A stretch of 64,000 bases of DNA from the NCBI RefSeq assembly GCF_003226255.1, contig NZ_QJST01000003.1:1-64000 (forward strand), read 5' to 3'. Under the pieces are notes generated by a model. That model made no database searches and was not told where the DNA came from. It worked only from the letters and a program-made list of their open reading frames with translations. This document shows positions 8,316-16,870 of this stretch, piece after piece. Numbering within the stretch: position 1 is the stretch's first letter; each line of letters opens with the position of its first letter. The stretch comes from Idiomarina fontislapidosi (GTDB lineage: Bacteria > Pseudomonadota > Gammaproteobacteria > Enterobacterales > Alteromonadaceae). A program made the position numbers and the translations under genes.

Positions 8316-8801
8316 TTATTGGTAGACGGTTACACTTTCTGCTTTCATTGAATAACCGGTTACCGCTAAATCACTGTCCGTGCGTTGGGTTGATATCGTT
8401 CCTTCAACCCAAACTGCGTCATAGGTGTTTTCGTAAGGAACACCCTCGGCGAACTTAACATGAATGATTTGGTTAGGTGGTGGCGGGGGTACATGAATAC
8501 AGGCGCCAAAATACGGTACTAACAGAAACTCGGTAACAGCGTCCGCGTTGCCTTCGAGCTGCACCACGTAGCCTGGGATCATTACTTTCTTACCATCCAA
8601 TGCCTCTACAACAGGCGCATCAAGAAACTTCTGTTCCGCTTCCTCAGGGTTTTGGTCGTAATATGACTGTGGCTTTACTGGCGGCGGTGTAAAACCTTCA
8701 GGCACGAGATCCTTCCAACCGATTTTTTCGCTCGCAAGCGCTAGATTCTGACTGGCGAGAAACAGCAGCGCAGTGCTGAGAAATAACTTTATATACTTCA
8801 T
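8316..8801 (-). CDS. DUF3299 periplasmic protein
   Basis: A 161-residue protein with an N-terminal signal peptide (about 1-23, ending LALAS) and a DUF3299 core, seen in PGYVVQLEGNADAVTEFLL and FGACIHVPPPPPNQIIHV. The family is exported and of uncertain function, often beside MacB-like ABC genes. The ATG overlaps the permease stop in ATGA, so translation is probably coupled. The CIHVPPPPPNQ segment has a Cys and His that could bind metal. From memory, related ABC plus DUF3299 clusters in Vibrio (zrg) take part in zinc acquisition; that role here is inference. Confidence 0.78.
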   Translation of the reverse strand: MKYIKLFLSTALLFLASQNLALASEKIGWKDLVPEGFTPPPVKPQSYYDQNPEEAEQKFLDAPVVEALDGKKVMIPGYVVQLEGNADAVTEFLLVPYFGACIHVPPPPPNQIIHVKFAEGVPYENTYDAVWVEGTISTQRTDSDLAVTGYSMKAESVTVYQ

Positions 8802-10042
8802 ACTTTCACCGTTAAACCGTCTGCAAGTGATTGGCGATATGCTCGCCAAGCAGGTACAAGACTCATTAAAAAGCCTGCAATAACCACAAACAGCATTCTC
8901 CACCAATCTGCCACTGTCGGCCACTGTAAAGCGAACAACAGTCCAGTTTGTTGTTGAATAATACCGGAAAGGGAGATTTGCAGGATGTACAATAGCGTGA
9001 GACCTGAAGCCGTAGCCACGATCGTCAGTAACACGGCTTCTGTGACCAATAAGGTAAATAGTGTACCCGGGCCAGCGCCTACGGCTCTTAATACAGCCAT
9101 CTCGCGGCTGCGTTCACGTAAGCTAGCAAGCAGTATCGTTAGCATGCCGAGTAGACCAATCACAACGACGATCGCTGAGATACCATTCAATGCTTGCTCA
9201 AACACACGCAGCGTTTTCCAAAGTTGTTGTAACGTTTGACCTGGCATCAGTGCGGTCAGCGGCTCGCCAGCCGCTGTATTGATATCACGCTGCATGAACA
9301 GCGCCATTTGACGAGATTTTAGACCCACCAATGCAGCACTAATCGCATCGGTTGGGTGATGATGATCGGCATGCTCATCATGATGCTCATCGTGTGCCTC
9401 ATGTTCAGACTCACCACCATGAATCCCTTCGAGTGTCTCTAAATCGACGTAAACCGATTGGTCAACGGGTGTTCCTGTACGCTTCAAAATACCCACGATA
9501 TCAATGGGGTGACCACTGTGCTCACTGAAACTAATGCCGCCTGTGCCGTGCGCAATAATTAACTGATCGCCTACAGCATATCCAAGCTTCTCGGCCGCAT
9601 CGGCACCCAATACCGCTTGTTCAGTGCGCTTGAACCAATCGCCTTCAAGTAGTTGAAGTGATTGCTGGTTGGCATATTTGAAGTGTTGAAAATAACCCAC
9701 CGTGGTGGCAACGACCGGCATGCCGCTTACGCTGTCGCCTAACGATATAGGCACAGACCATTTCACTTGGCGATTTTGACTGAGTTCTTCATAACTCCGC
9801 CAACTCATACTGTTATTTAATGCGCCGATATGAAATACCGATGCGAGTAACAACTGTACGTCGCCACTTCTTGGACCGACGATGAGGTCAGTCCCGGATA
9901 CTGTGTTGGCAAAGTTCGCTTGAACTTGCTCTTTCACCCGCTCAACGGCAAGTAACAGCGCGACACTGACGGCAATCGCGATAACCGTAAGTAGGGCACT
10001 GGTTTTGCGGTTGGCTAGACTTTTTATCGCGAGTTTAAGCAT
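8798..10042 (-). CDS. MacB/FtsX-type ABC transporter permease with His-rich loop
   Basis: A 414-residue permease: N-terminal membrane helix (about 15-33), a large periplasmic MacB-like domain (about 40-275) and three C-terminal helices of the FtsX domain (about 285-405), with the typical GLLGMLTILLASLRERSREM coupling segment. The periplasmic domain contains a striking histidine-rich stretch at 214-229 with eight His and several acidic residues, which points to metal binding, most likely zinc. MacB-type systems usually work as mechanotransmitters or lipoprotein and peptide exporters rather than as simple importers. It overlaps the ATPase gene by 8 bases and the DUF3299 gene by 4, forming a tight three-gene unit. 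Confidence 0.88.
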   Translation of the reverse strand: MLKLAIKSLANRKTSALLTVIAIAVSVALLLAVERVKEQVQANFANTVSGTDLIVGPRSGDVQLLLASVFHIGALNNSMSWRSYEELSQNRQVKWSVPISLGDSVSGMPVVATTVGYFQHFKYANQQSLQLLEGDWFKRTEQAVLGADAAEKLGYAVGDQLIIAHGTGGISFSEHSGHPIDIVGILKRTGTPVDQSVYVDLETLEGIHGGESEHEAHDEHHDEHADHHHPTDAISAALVGLKSRQMALFMQRDINTAAGEPLTALMPGQTLQQLWKTLRVFEQALNGISAIVVVIGLLGMLTILLASLRERSREMAVLRAVGAGPGTLFTLLVTEAVLLTIVATASGLTLLYILQISLSGIIQQQTGLLFALQWPTVADWWRMLFVVIAGFLMSLVPAWRAYRQSLADGLTVKV

Positions 10043-10742
10043 GGGCTAAACCTCCCGACGCTCGGTTGATATCACTTAATTCAACATGGCGATTAAAGTA
10101 CTGTCCGAGACTAGCGTCGTGTGTGACGAATAACACCGTTGTATTATTCTGCTCGCTGAGTTCGAGTAAAAGTTTGATAAAATCGTCTCGCCGATCACTG
10201 TCGAGGGCGGAAGTTGGCTCATCGGCAATCAGCAATTCAGGCGCGCCGAGTAACGCTCTCGCAGCTGCCACTCGCTGCTGTTGCCCAACGCTTAAATGAA
10301 CTGCGGTTTGATGAAGCTGTGTTGACGTTAAACCGAGACGTTGAAGGTATTCAACGGCCAGGTGTTCTGCGGAATGTCCGCTAGCAGCGACTCGTTGGCG
10401 TCGTTTAGGCGAAAATTGAGTGGCCAAAAGAACGTTGTCGAGTGCGCTTAAATAGGGCAGCAAGTTAAATTGCTGAAAAATATAACCGATATGGTCAGCT
10501 CGAAATTTATCACGTTTACGACCGGATAAATCCGAGAGCGACTGGTCGAGTAGTTGTACGGTCCCCTGTTGGGCTACGTTAATACCCGCCAACAGAGATA
10601 ATAATGTCGATTTGCCACTGCCACTAGGTCCCCGTAGTAAAACGGTTTCGCCCGCTTCTACGGTCCACTGAGGGATATCTAATGTGAGCTGATCGCCTTG
10701 CCAAGCAAAGGCAAGACGATCTATTTCAATGGCAGAGGCCAT
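10035..10742 (-). CDS. MacB/LolD-type ABC transporter ATP-binding protein
   Basis: A 235-residue cytoplasmic ATPase. Walker A is GPSGSGKST (about 39-47), the Q-loop FQQFNLLPYLSALDNV is typical of the LolD/MacB group, the signature is LSVGQQQRVAAARAL (SVGQQ instead of SGGQQ) and Walker B is LLIADEPTSALD. It pairs with the downstream permease to power the His-rich MacB-like system. The ATG lies 2 bases after the ppa stop, so transcription may run in from ppa. Confidence 0.9.
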   Translation of the reverse strand: MASAIEIDRLAFAWQGDQLTLDIPQWTVEAGETVLLRGPSGSGKSTLLSLLAGINVAQQGTVQLLDQSLSDLSGRKRDKFRADHIGYIFQQFNLLPYLSALDNVLLATQFSPKRRQRVAASGHSAEHLAVEYLQRLGLTSTQLHQTAVHLSVGQQQRVAAARALLGAPELLIADEPTSALDSDRRDDFIKLLLELSEQNNTTVLFVTHDASLGQYFNRHVELSDINRASGGLAHA

Positions 10743-10744
10743 GA

Positions 10745-11272
10745 TTACTTCTGAGCGCGCTTATAAGAGGATTCGAGCTCCTCTTTTGCAGCCGCTGCGT
10801 CGCCCCAGCCTTCAACTTTAACCCATTTACCTTTCTCGAGCTCTTTATAGCGCTCAAAGAAGTGAGTGATTTGAGCACGCAACAATTCAGGAAGGTCATC
10901 AATATCCTGCACATGGTCATACTCTTTTGTGAGTTTGCTCACAGGTACGGCGATAACTTTTGCATCTTCACCTGATTCGTCACTCATTTTAAGTACGCCA
11001 ACAGGACGGCACTTGATGACTGAACCTGCTTGTAGTGGATAAGGCGTAGGAACAAGTACGTCGACCGGGTCACCGTCAAGCGACAAGGTGTGGTTTACGA
11101 ATCCGTAGTTGCACGGGTAAAACATAGGTGTCGCCATAAAGCGGTCAACCCATAGGGTACCTGTGTCTTTATCGACTTCATATTTGATTGGATCCGCATT
11201 CGCTGGGATCTCGATGATTACATTGACTTCATCTGGAAGATTGTTACCCGCAGGCACGTTACCTAAGCTCAT
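10745..11272 (-). CDS. ppa: Inorganic pyrophosphatase
   Basis: A 175-residue family I soluble pyrophosphatase that hydrolyses PPi to two phosphates in the cytoplasm, as in E. coli (176 residues). The family signature DGDPVDVL is at about 65-72, and the active-site segments [24 protein letters not shown] and [12 protein letters not shown] (here [12 protein letters not shown]) are in the expected order. The upstream region has a good sigma-70 promoter (11309-11336). The ABC ATPase gene starts 2 bases after its stop. Confidence 0.96.
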   Translation of the reverse strand: MSLGNVPAGNNLPDEVNVIIEIPANADPIKYEVDKDTGTLWVDRFMATPMFYPCNYGFVNHTLSLDGDPVDVLVPTPYPLQAGSVIKCRPVGVLKMSDESGEDAKVIAVPVSKLTKEYDHVQDIDDLPELLRAQITHFFERYKELEKGKWVKVEGWGDAAAAKEELESSYKRAQK

Positions 11273-11308
11273 AATGATTCCTACATCAGTAAAGTTGTTA
11301 ACTAGTGA

Positions 11309-11336
11309 ATTATATCGTTTGTCGCTGTCGGAGCAA
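11309..11336 (-). promoter_or_regulatory. Sigma-70 promoter for ppa
   Basis: On the minus strand TTGCTC (11336-11331) and a perfect TATAAT (11314-11309) are separated by 16 bases. The -10 box lies about 37 bases before the ppa ATG. Confidence 0.65.
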
Positions 11337-11353
11337 GGGCTTAAGCCAACGCT

Positions 11354-12328
11354 TTACCCGTGCTTCTCGTGATACTCAACGCATTTTTGCACTTCATTAG
11401 CAGAACCCATAATAACGGCAACCCGTTGATGAATGTGTTCTGGCTCAATGTCTAAGATCGGCATATAACCGTTGCTCGCGGCGCCGCCTGCTTGTTCGAC
11501 AATCATTGCCATAGGTGCAGCCTCGTACATCAAGCGTAGCTTAAATGGCTTCTCGGGGTTACGCGCATCCCATGGGTACGTAAACAAACCGCCGCGGGTG
11601 ACTAAGCGGTGGACATCAGAAACCATGGCGGCGTTCCAACGCATGTTAAAATTCTTTTGGCGTGGACCTTCTTCGCCCAACAGAAGGTGCTCAACGTATT
11701 CTCTTACCGCGTTACTCCAGTGACGCTGGTTAGACATATTGATTGCAAACTCTTGAGTATCGGCGGGGATTGCCGCGGTGTCTTTAGTGAGCAAGAACTC
11801 GCCGACTGTTTGGTCTAAGGTGTAAGTCCGCACACCGTTGCCTGTGGTCATGACAAGCATAGTCGAAGGTCCGTAAAGAACATACCCCGCTGCCACTTGA
11901 TGGCGACCTTTTTGTAAAAACATCGATTCATCGTTAGATGGCGTTTCGGGTTTGGGTAGGATCGAGAAAATAGTACCCACAGTGCCGTTGATATCGATGT
12001 TTGAGCTACCATCCAGCGGGTCGAACGCCACCAAATACTCGCCCGAGTTGGGGCTGAGCACAATGCTGTCCTCTTCTTCAGAAGCTATTGCATGTACGCG
12101 AGGTGATTCGAGTAACAAGGTTTTAAGCAGTTGGTTGGCTACTACGTCCAGTTTTTTCTGCGTTTCACCTTGAATGTTTTCATCCAATGTTGAGCCCAAT
12201 ACCCCGGCGAGAGCGCCTTGGTGCAGCCGAAAGGAAATCTCTTTAGCGGCAATTTGTAGGGTATTAAGAACTGAAATCAGTCCTTCAGGTGCGTTATCAG
12301 CACGGAGCGTTGGAAGCAGGCGTTTCAT
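11354..12328 (-). CDS. fbp: Fructose-1,6-bisphosphatase class 1
   Basis: A 324-residue enzyme that removes the C1 phosphate of fructose-1,6-bisphosphate in gluconeogenesis. The metal and substrate signature [10 protein letters not shown] is at about 109-118, with EEEDS before it and [19 protein letters not shown] near the C-terminus. Length is close to E. coli Fbp (332). The gene is divergent from mpl, a common arrangement in gammaproteobacteria. ppa follows in the same direction but has its own promoter. Confidence 0.96.
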   Translation of the reverse strand: MKRLLPTLRADNAPEGLISVLNTLQIAAKEISFRLHQGALAGVLGSTLDENIQGETQKKLDVVANQLLKTLLLESPRVHAIASEEEDSIVLSPNSGEYLVAFDPLDGSSNIDINGTVGTIFSILPKPETPSNDESMFLQKGRHQVAAGYVLYGPSTMLVMTTGNGVRTYTLDQTVGEFLLTKDTAAIPADTQEFAINMSNQRHWSNAVREYVEHLLLGEEGPRQKNFNMRWNAAMVSDVHRLVTRGGLFTYPWDARNPEKPFKLRLMYEAAPMAMIVEQAGGAASNGYMPILDIEPEHIHQRVAVIMGSANEVQKCVEYHEKHG

Positions 12329-12459
12329 GTCGTTCCATTCCCTTTTTTTCGTGACAGGTGTATGGACGCGTATCGTACATTAATTCTGCGCAAAAATCCT
12401 GTTGATTGTTCGCGTGAGTGATACACTGAGTGTTTTATTTTAGCCCGATAAAATTAATT

Positions 12460-13791
12460 ATGCATATTCATATAATTGGTGTTTGTGGAACATTCATGGG
12501 CGGTATCGCTCGTTTAGCGACGGAGCTTGGCCATCAGGTGACAGGCTCCGATCAGCAAGTGTACCCGCCGATGAGTGATCAATTGCGCGCGCTTGGTATT
12601 GAGCTCAAAGAAGGGTATCGCGACGATAACATCGATCAATCAGTTGATTTAGTTATCATTGGTAATGCCTTGAGCCGAGGAAATCCCGAGGTCGAGGCGG
12701 TATTGAATCAAAAGCTACGGTATTGTTCTGGTGCTCAATGGCTGCATGACAATGTGCTCGAAAAACGCTGGGTGCTAGCCGTTTCGGGGACTCATGGAAA
12801 AACCACCACCGCGAGTATGTTGACCTGGATTTTGCAGGCGAATGGCTATCAACCGGGTTTCTTGATAGGGGGTGTTCCCGGTAACTTCAGTGTGAGTGCA
12901 TCCTTGGGGCACAGCGACTTTTTCGTGATTGAGGCGGATGAATACGACACCGCTTTTTTTGATAAACGTTCAAAGTTTGTCCATTACGCGCCCAACACTT
13001 TGGTGATCAACAACCTTGAATTTGACCATGCGGACATTTTTGACACCCTCGCTGATATTCAAAAGCAGTTTGCTCATTTGCTACGTATCGTGCCCGGCAA
13101 CGGACAAGTCATTATCCCTAATCAGATCGATGCGATTGAAGAAGTCATTCAACGAGGCTGTTGGAGCGATGTCGTGCGAGTCGGAAAGGACTGGCGCTAT
13201 CAAGCCAACGCCGTTGATGCATCGCGGTTTTCTTTACGCCGTGACGATCGCGAAGTGCATGTGAAGTTGCCACTTGTAGGCACGCATAATATGCAAAATG
13301 CTGTCATGGCGATGATCGCCGCGTTTCATGTAGGCGTATTACCCGAGCAAGCTGCCGACGCACTAGCGACATTTAAGGCACCCAAACGCCGCTTGGAGTT
13401 GTTGGTAGAGCACCGCGGTATTCGTGTGTTCGACGATTTCGCGCATCATCCAACGGCCATCAAAACCACGGTCGATGCGTTAAAGAACAGTGAAGCGGGT
13501 CGCCTTATCGTACTACTTGAACCGCGCTCGAATACGATGAAAAGTGGCGTGCACAAAGATGCATTAGCCAGTGCGCTTGCTGACGCGGATAGTGTTAATA
13601 TATTCGCGCCAGAATCAATTCCTTGGGACATCGCCAGTGCAGTACCTGCGGCAACGGTGTTTAGTACAACTGAGGCAATGTTACAGCATACGATGGATGG
13701 CCTGGAGCCGGGTGATACCGTCGTCATCATGAGTAATGGTGGTTTTGAGGGAATGCAGGGACGTTTAGTGACAGCGTTACAAGCCACTTAA
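12460..13791 (+). CDS. mpl: UDP-MurNAc:L-Ala-gamma-D-Glu-meso-DAP ligase
   Basis: A 443-residue Mur-family ligase that joins recycled murein tripeptide to UDP-MurNAc in the cytoplasm. The N-terminal Rossmann motif is GVCGTFMGGIA, the ATP loop is GTHGKTTTASM (about 113-123), followed by EADEYDTAFFDKRSKFVHY and the FDDFAHHPTAI motif of the C-terminal domain. It matches E. coli Mpl throughout. ATG 12460 is chosen because it gives the conserved N-terminus (MHIHIIGVCG). No good Shine-Dalgarno sequence is visible before it, only an A/T-rich stretch. It heads a run of plus-strand genes to panP. Confidence 0.95.
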   Translation: MHIHIIGVCGTFMGGIARLATELGHQVTGSDQQVYPPMSDQLRALGIELKEGYRDDNIDQSVDLVIIGNALSRGNPEVEAVLNQKLRYCSGAQWLHDNVLEKRWVLAVSGTHGKTTTASMLTWILQANGYQPGFLIGGVPGNFSVSASLGHSDFFVIEADEYDTAFFDKRSKFVHYAPNTLVINNLEFDHADIFDTLADIQKQFAHLLRIVPGNGQVIIPNQIDAIEEVIQRGCWSDVVRVGKDWRYQANAVDASRFSLRRDDREVHVKLPLVGTHNMQNAVMAMIAAFHVGVLPEQAADALATFKAPKRRLELLVEHRGIRVFDDFAHHPTAIKTTVDALKNSEAGRLIVLLEPRSNTMKSGVHKDALASALADADSVNIFAPESIPWDIASAVPAATVFSTTEAMLQHTMDGLEPGDTVVIMSNGGFEGMQGRLVTALQAT

Positions 13792-13802
13792 TCATAGGTT
13801 AG

Positions 13803-14447
13803 ATGAATGACATGAAATCTGAAGATAACCGCATTACGGTCGCAATTACGGGGGCATCGGGTGCCCCTTATGCTATTCGTTTGGTAGAATGTCTTATACA
13901 ACAGCAGCAACAGGTCTATCTTCTCGTATCAAGTGCGGCACGTGTTGTAATGGCGACTGAACACCAGGTCAGTTTATCTGCTGCGCCAGAAAAGATGCAG
14001 CAACAGTGGGTTGCACTTCTGAATAAACGTGGAGTGGAGGTCGCGCCTCAACAGTTGCAAGTGTTCGGCAAAGAGGAGTGGTTTTCGCCCGTCGCATCGG
14101 GATCTGCGGCACCTAAGCGAATGATTATTTGCCCGTGTTCAACAAGCACCTTGTCATCGGTTGCTTTGGGCAGCAGCAATACCTTGATAGAGCGAGCCGC
14201 CGATGTGGTTTTAAAAGAACGCGGTCAATTGATTGTGGTACCGCGTGAAACTCCGCTTTCAGCGATTCATTTGCGTCATATGTTGCAGTTAAGTGAACTG
14301 GGCGTCACCGTGATGCCTGCTGCGCCAGGCTTTTATCACCAACCCGAAACGATCGATGACCTAATCGATTTTATGGTCGCGCGCATGCTCGATCACTTGG
14401 GTCTAGAGCAGTCGCTGATGCAACGCTGGGGCTATGGAAAGGAGTAA
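13803..14447 (+). CDS. ubiX: Flavin prenyltransferase UbiX
   Basis: A 214-residue enzyme that makes the prenylated FMN cofactor needed by UbiD in ubiquinone synthesis. The FMN site [13 protein letters not shown] is near the N-terminus, [13 protein letters not shown] is in the middle and [22 protein letters not shown]-type sequence near residue 145 matches the family. The gene starts 11 bases after mpl; a second ATG at 13812 is an alternative start. Its pairing after mpl is common in gammaproteobacteria. Confidence 0.93.
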   Translation: MNDMKSEDNRITVAITGASGAPYAIRLVECLIQQQQQVYLLVSSAARVVMATEHQVSLSAAPEKMQQQWVALLNKRGVEVAPQQLQVFGKEEWFSPVASGSAAPKRMIICPCSTSTLSSVALGSSNTLIERAADVVLKERGQLIVVPRETPLSAIHLRHMLQLSELGVTVMPAAPGFYHQPETIDDLIDFMVARMLDHLGLEQSLMQRWGYGKE

Positions 14448-14456
14448 ATTTTAGTA

Positions 14457-15392
14457 ATGACTAATGCATTAGAAATTAAGGGCTTAAGAAAAGTTTATAA
14501 AGGCGGCTTTGAGGCGCTAAAAGGCATCGACTTGACCGTTAAAGAGGGCGATTTCTATGCCCTGCTCGGGCCTAATGGTGCCGGTAAATCAACGACTATC
14601 GGTGTGATCTCAAGTTTGGTGAATAAAACCGAAGGTCAGGTTTCTGTCTTCGGTTACGATCTCGATACGCAGTTAGCTGATTTAAAAAGACAGATCGGTT
14701 TAGTGCCGCAAGAATTTAACTTTAACCAGTTTGAAACAGTACGCCAGATTGTTGTTAATCAAGCGGGTTATTATGGTGTGCCACGTAAGCTGGCGCACCA
14801 ACGCTCCGAGAAGTACCTCAAGCAATTGGGTCTGTGGGATAAGCGTGATCAGCCTGCCCGCGCGCTATCGGGTGGCATGAAACGCCGCTTGATGATTGCA
14901 CGTGCGTTACTACACGAACCAAAACTGTTGATCTTGGATGAGCCCACTGCGGGCGTTGATATTGAGCTGCGTCGTTCTATGTGGGATTACCTTACGCAAA
15001 TCAACAAAGAAGGTATCACCATTATTCTGACCACTCATTATCTAGAAGAGGCAGAGACGCTGTGCCGTAACATCGGCATCATCGATGCAGGGCGCATTGT
15101 CGAAAACACATCGATCAAAAAGCTACTGACTCAGTTGAGTCGTGAAACCTTTATTTTGGATTTACAAGAAGGTCATCAAAATATTGCTATCGATGGTTTC
15201 GAAAACCGTTGGACAGACGAGAACACCCTTGAGGTCGACGTCGAGAAAGACGTTGGTTTGAATAAGGTGTTTGAGCAGCTGAGTGAGCAAGGGGCTAAAG
15301 TGCTATCCATGCGCAATAAAGCGAATCGCCTAGAGGAATTATTTGTGCATATGGTTGAGAACGGCCGAAAACAAGAGGAGAGCAATCAATGA
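14457..15392 (+). CDS. yadG: ABC-2 type transporter ATP-binding protein, YadG-like
   Basis: A 311-residue ABC ATPase. Walker A is GPNGAGKST (about 37-45), the signature is LSGGMKRRLMIARAL (about 136-150), Walker B is LLILDEPTAGVD, and the H-loop is TTHYLEEAE. The C-terminal ~80 residues form the accessory domain usual in ABC-2 exporters. The stop overlaps the start of the permease gene in ATGA. The gene order and sequence resemble E. coli yadGH; the substrate is not known. Confidence 0.87.
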   Translation: MTNALEIKGLRKVYKGGFEALKGIDLTVKEGDFYALLGPNGAGKSTTIGVISSLVNKTEGQVSVFGYDLDTQLADLKRQIGLVPQEFNFNQFETVRQIVVNQAGYYGVPRKLAHQRSEKYLKQLGLWDKRDQPARALSGGMKRRLMIARALLHEPKLLILDEPTAGVDIELRRSMWDYLTQINKEGITIILTTHYLEEAETLCRNIGIIDAGRIVENTSIKKLLTQLSRETFILDLQEGHQNIAIDGFENRWTDENTLEVDVEKDVGLNKVFEQLSEQGAKVLSMRNKANRLEELFVHMVENGRKQEESNQ

Positions 15393-16165
15393 GTAATGCA
15401 TCGGCCAATCTAATCGCGCTAAAAACGATTTGGATAAAAGAGTGTACGCGGTTTCTTCGTATCTGGGTCCAGACCTTAGTGCCACCTGCGATTACGATGA
15501 CACTTTATTTTGTTATTTTTGGTAGCATCGTCGGTGAGCGCATCGGCACCATGAGCGGCGTGAGCTATATGGAGTTTATTGTACCCGGTTTGATCATGAT
15601 GTCGGTCATTACCAACTCTTACTCCAATGTCGCGTCGTCTTTTTTTAGTGCAAAGTTTCAGCGTAATATCGAAGAGATGCTGGTTTCACCTGTGCCGACG
15701 TGGGCAATCATACTCGGTTATGTCGGGGGCGGCATGGCTCGCTCGATGATTGTCGCTGTGATTGTGACATGCGTGTCGTTTTTGTTTGTCGATATCAGCA
15801 TTGCACACATTGGTTATGTGATCTTGACGGTGGTACTGACGTCTACGCTGTTCGCACTGGGTGGATTATTAAATGGTGTGTTTGGTAAGACATTTGATGA
15901 TATCTCAATCGTACCGACGTTTGTATTGACGCCACTGACATACTTAGGTGGCGTATTTTATTCGGTCTCGCTTTTACCCGAATTTTGGCAAAACGTATCA
16001 ATGGCTAATCCTATTTTGTACATGGTTAATGGTTTCCGATATGGCTTCCTTGGCCAATCGGATGTCGGGATAGCTACAGCGATGTGGGTGTTAATTGCGT
16101 TTAATGTGGTGTTCTTCTCAGGCGCCTATTATTTGCTAGAAAAAGGTAAGGGAATTCGTTCGTGA
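15389..16165 (+). CDS. yadH: ABC-2 type transporter permease, YadH-like
   Basis: A 258-residue inner membrane protein with about six membrane helices and the ABC-2 permease core. The segment SFFSAKFQRNIEEMLVSPVPTW (shortened here to its two ends, QRNIEEMLVSP) and the FDDISIVPTFVLTPLTYLGG region are typical. It partners the YadG-like ATPase, with which it overlaps by 4 bases. Its own stop overlaps the GTG start of the next gene (GTGA), so all three are probably translated in a coupled way. Confidence 0.87.
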   Translation: MSNASANLIALKTIWIKECTRFLRIWVQTLVPPAITMTLYFVIFGSIVGERIGTMSGVSYMEFIVPGLIMMSVITNSYSNVASSFFSAKFQRNIEEMLVSPVPTWAIILGYVGGGMARSMIVAVIVTCVSFLFVDISIAHIGYVILTVVLTSTLFALGGLLNGVFGKTFDDISIVPTFVLTPLTYLGGVFYSVSLLPEFWQNVSMANPILYMVNGFRYGFLGQSDVGIATAMWVLIAFNVVFFSGAYYLLEKGKGIRS

Positions 16166-16866
16166 GTCATGAAGCACGTCCGGTTCATTCGAACCAAACC
16201 GGTCCTCACGAAGATACGCTCGGTGTCGCTCTGCGACACTGGCAGTCGACCTTTTTAAAGCCGATACAAGCACACAACCAAGCCGCATTTGATGCAGTCA
16301 ACGAGCGTGTGCAAGCGTGGCAGGGACCGGTTATCCTCGACTCATGCTGTGGCGTAGGTGAGAGTACTGCAAAACTCGCCGAACAACACCCTGAGGCATT
16401 AGTAATAGGGGTCGATAAGTCGAGTCATCGTTTAGATAAGCATGACTTTTATGAGGCCTCGTCGCGAGGACAACGTTATTACCTTGTAAGAGCTGACTTG
16501 CTCGATTTCTGGCGTTTGGTCGCTGATGCGAAGTGGCGGGTTGAGTTGCACACGATTCTTTATCCAAACCCATGGCCTAAACAGGCGCATTTGGCGCGTC
16601 GTTGGCACGGTTCGCCCGTGTGGCCTGCTGTTGTGCAAATAGGTGGGCAGCTACAAATGCGTTCGAATTGGAGTACTTACTTGCTTGAAGTCTCACAAGC
16701 GCTGAGCTTGAATCAGGTGGATGCACAGGTGAGCTACTTAGGAATTGATTCCGCTCAGGCGATGACGCCTTTTGAGCGGAAGTATTTAGCCAGTGGACAG
16801 GCACTATGGCGGTTAACCGCTGATTTAACGACGGCAGTGACTGCAGTCGAGAATGTGAACAGGTAA
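16162..16866 (+). CDS. TrmB-like SAM-dependent methyltransferase
   Basis: A 234-residue protein with a Rossmann methyltransferase fold. Motif I is LDSCCGVGESTAKLA (about 54-68) and VIGVDKSSHRL follows. YPNPWPKQAHLARRWHG (about 134-150) is very close to the FPDPWPKKRH...RR signature of TrmB, the tRNA m7G46 methyltransferase. The N- and C-terminal parts diverge, so it may be a paralogue with another tRNA or rRNA target. It starts at GTG overlapping the yadH-like stop. Annotation as true TrmB would be premature. Confidence 0.75.
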   Translation: MSHEARPVHSNQTGPHEDTLGVALRHWQSTFLKPIQAHNQAAFDAVNERVQAWQGPVILDSCCGVGESTAKLAEQHPEALVIGVDKSSHRLDKHDFYEASSRGQRYYLVRADLLDFWRLVADAKWRVELHTILYPNPWPKQAHLARRWHGSPVWPAVVQIGGQLQMRSNWSTYLLEVSQALSLNQVDAQVSYLGIDSAQAMTPFERKYLASGQALWRLTADLTTAVTAVENVNR

Positions 16867-16870
16867 CTAT

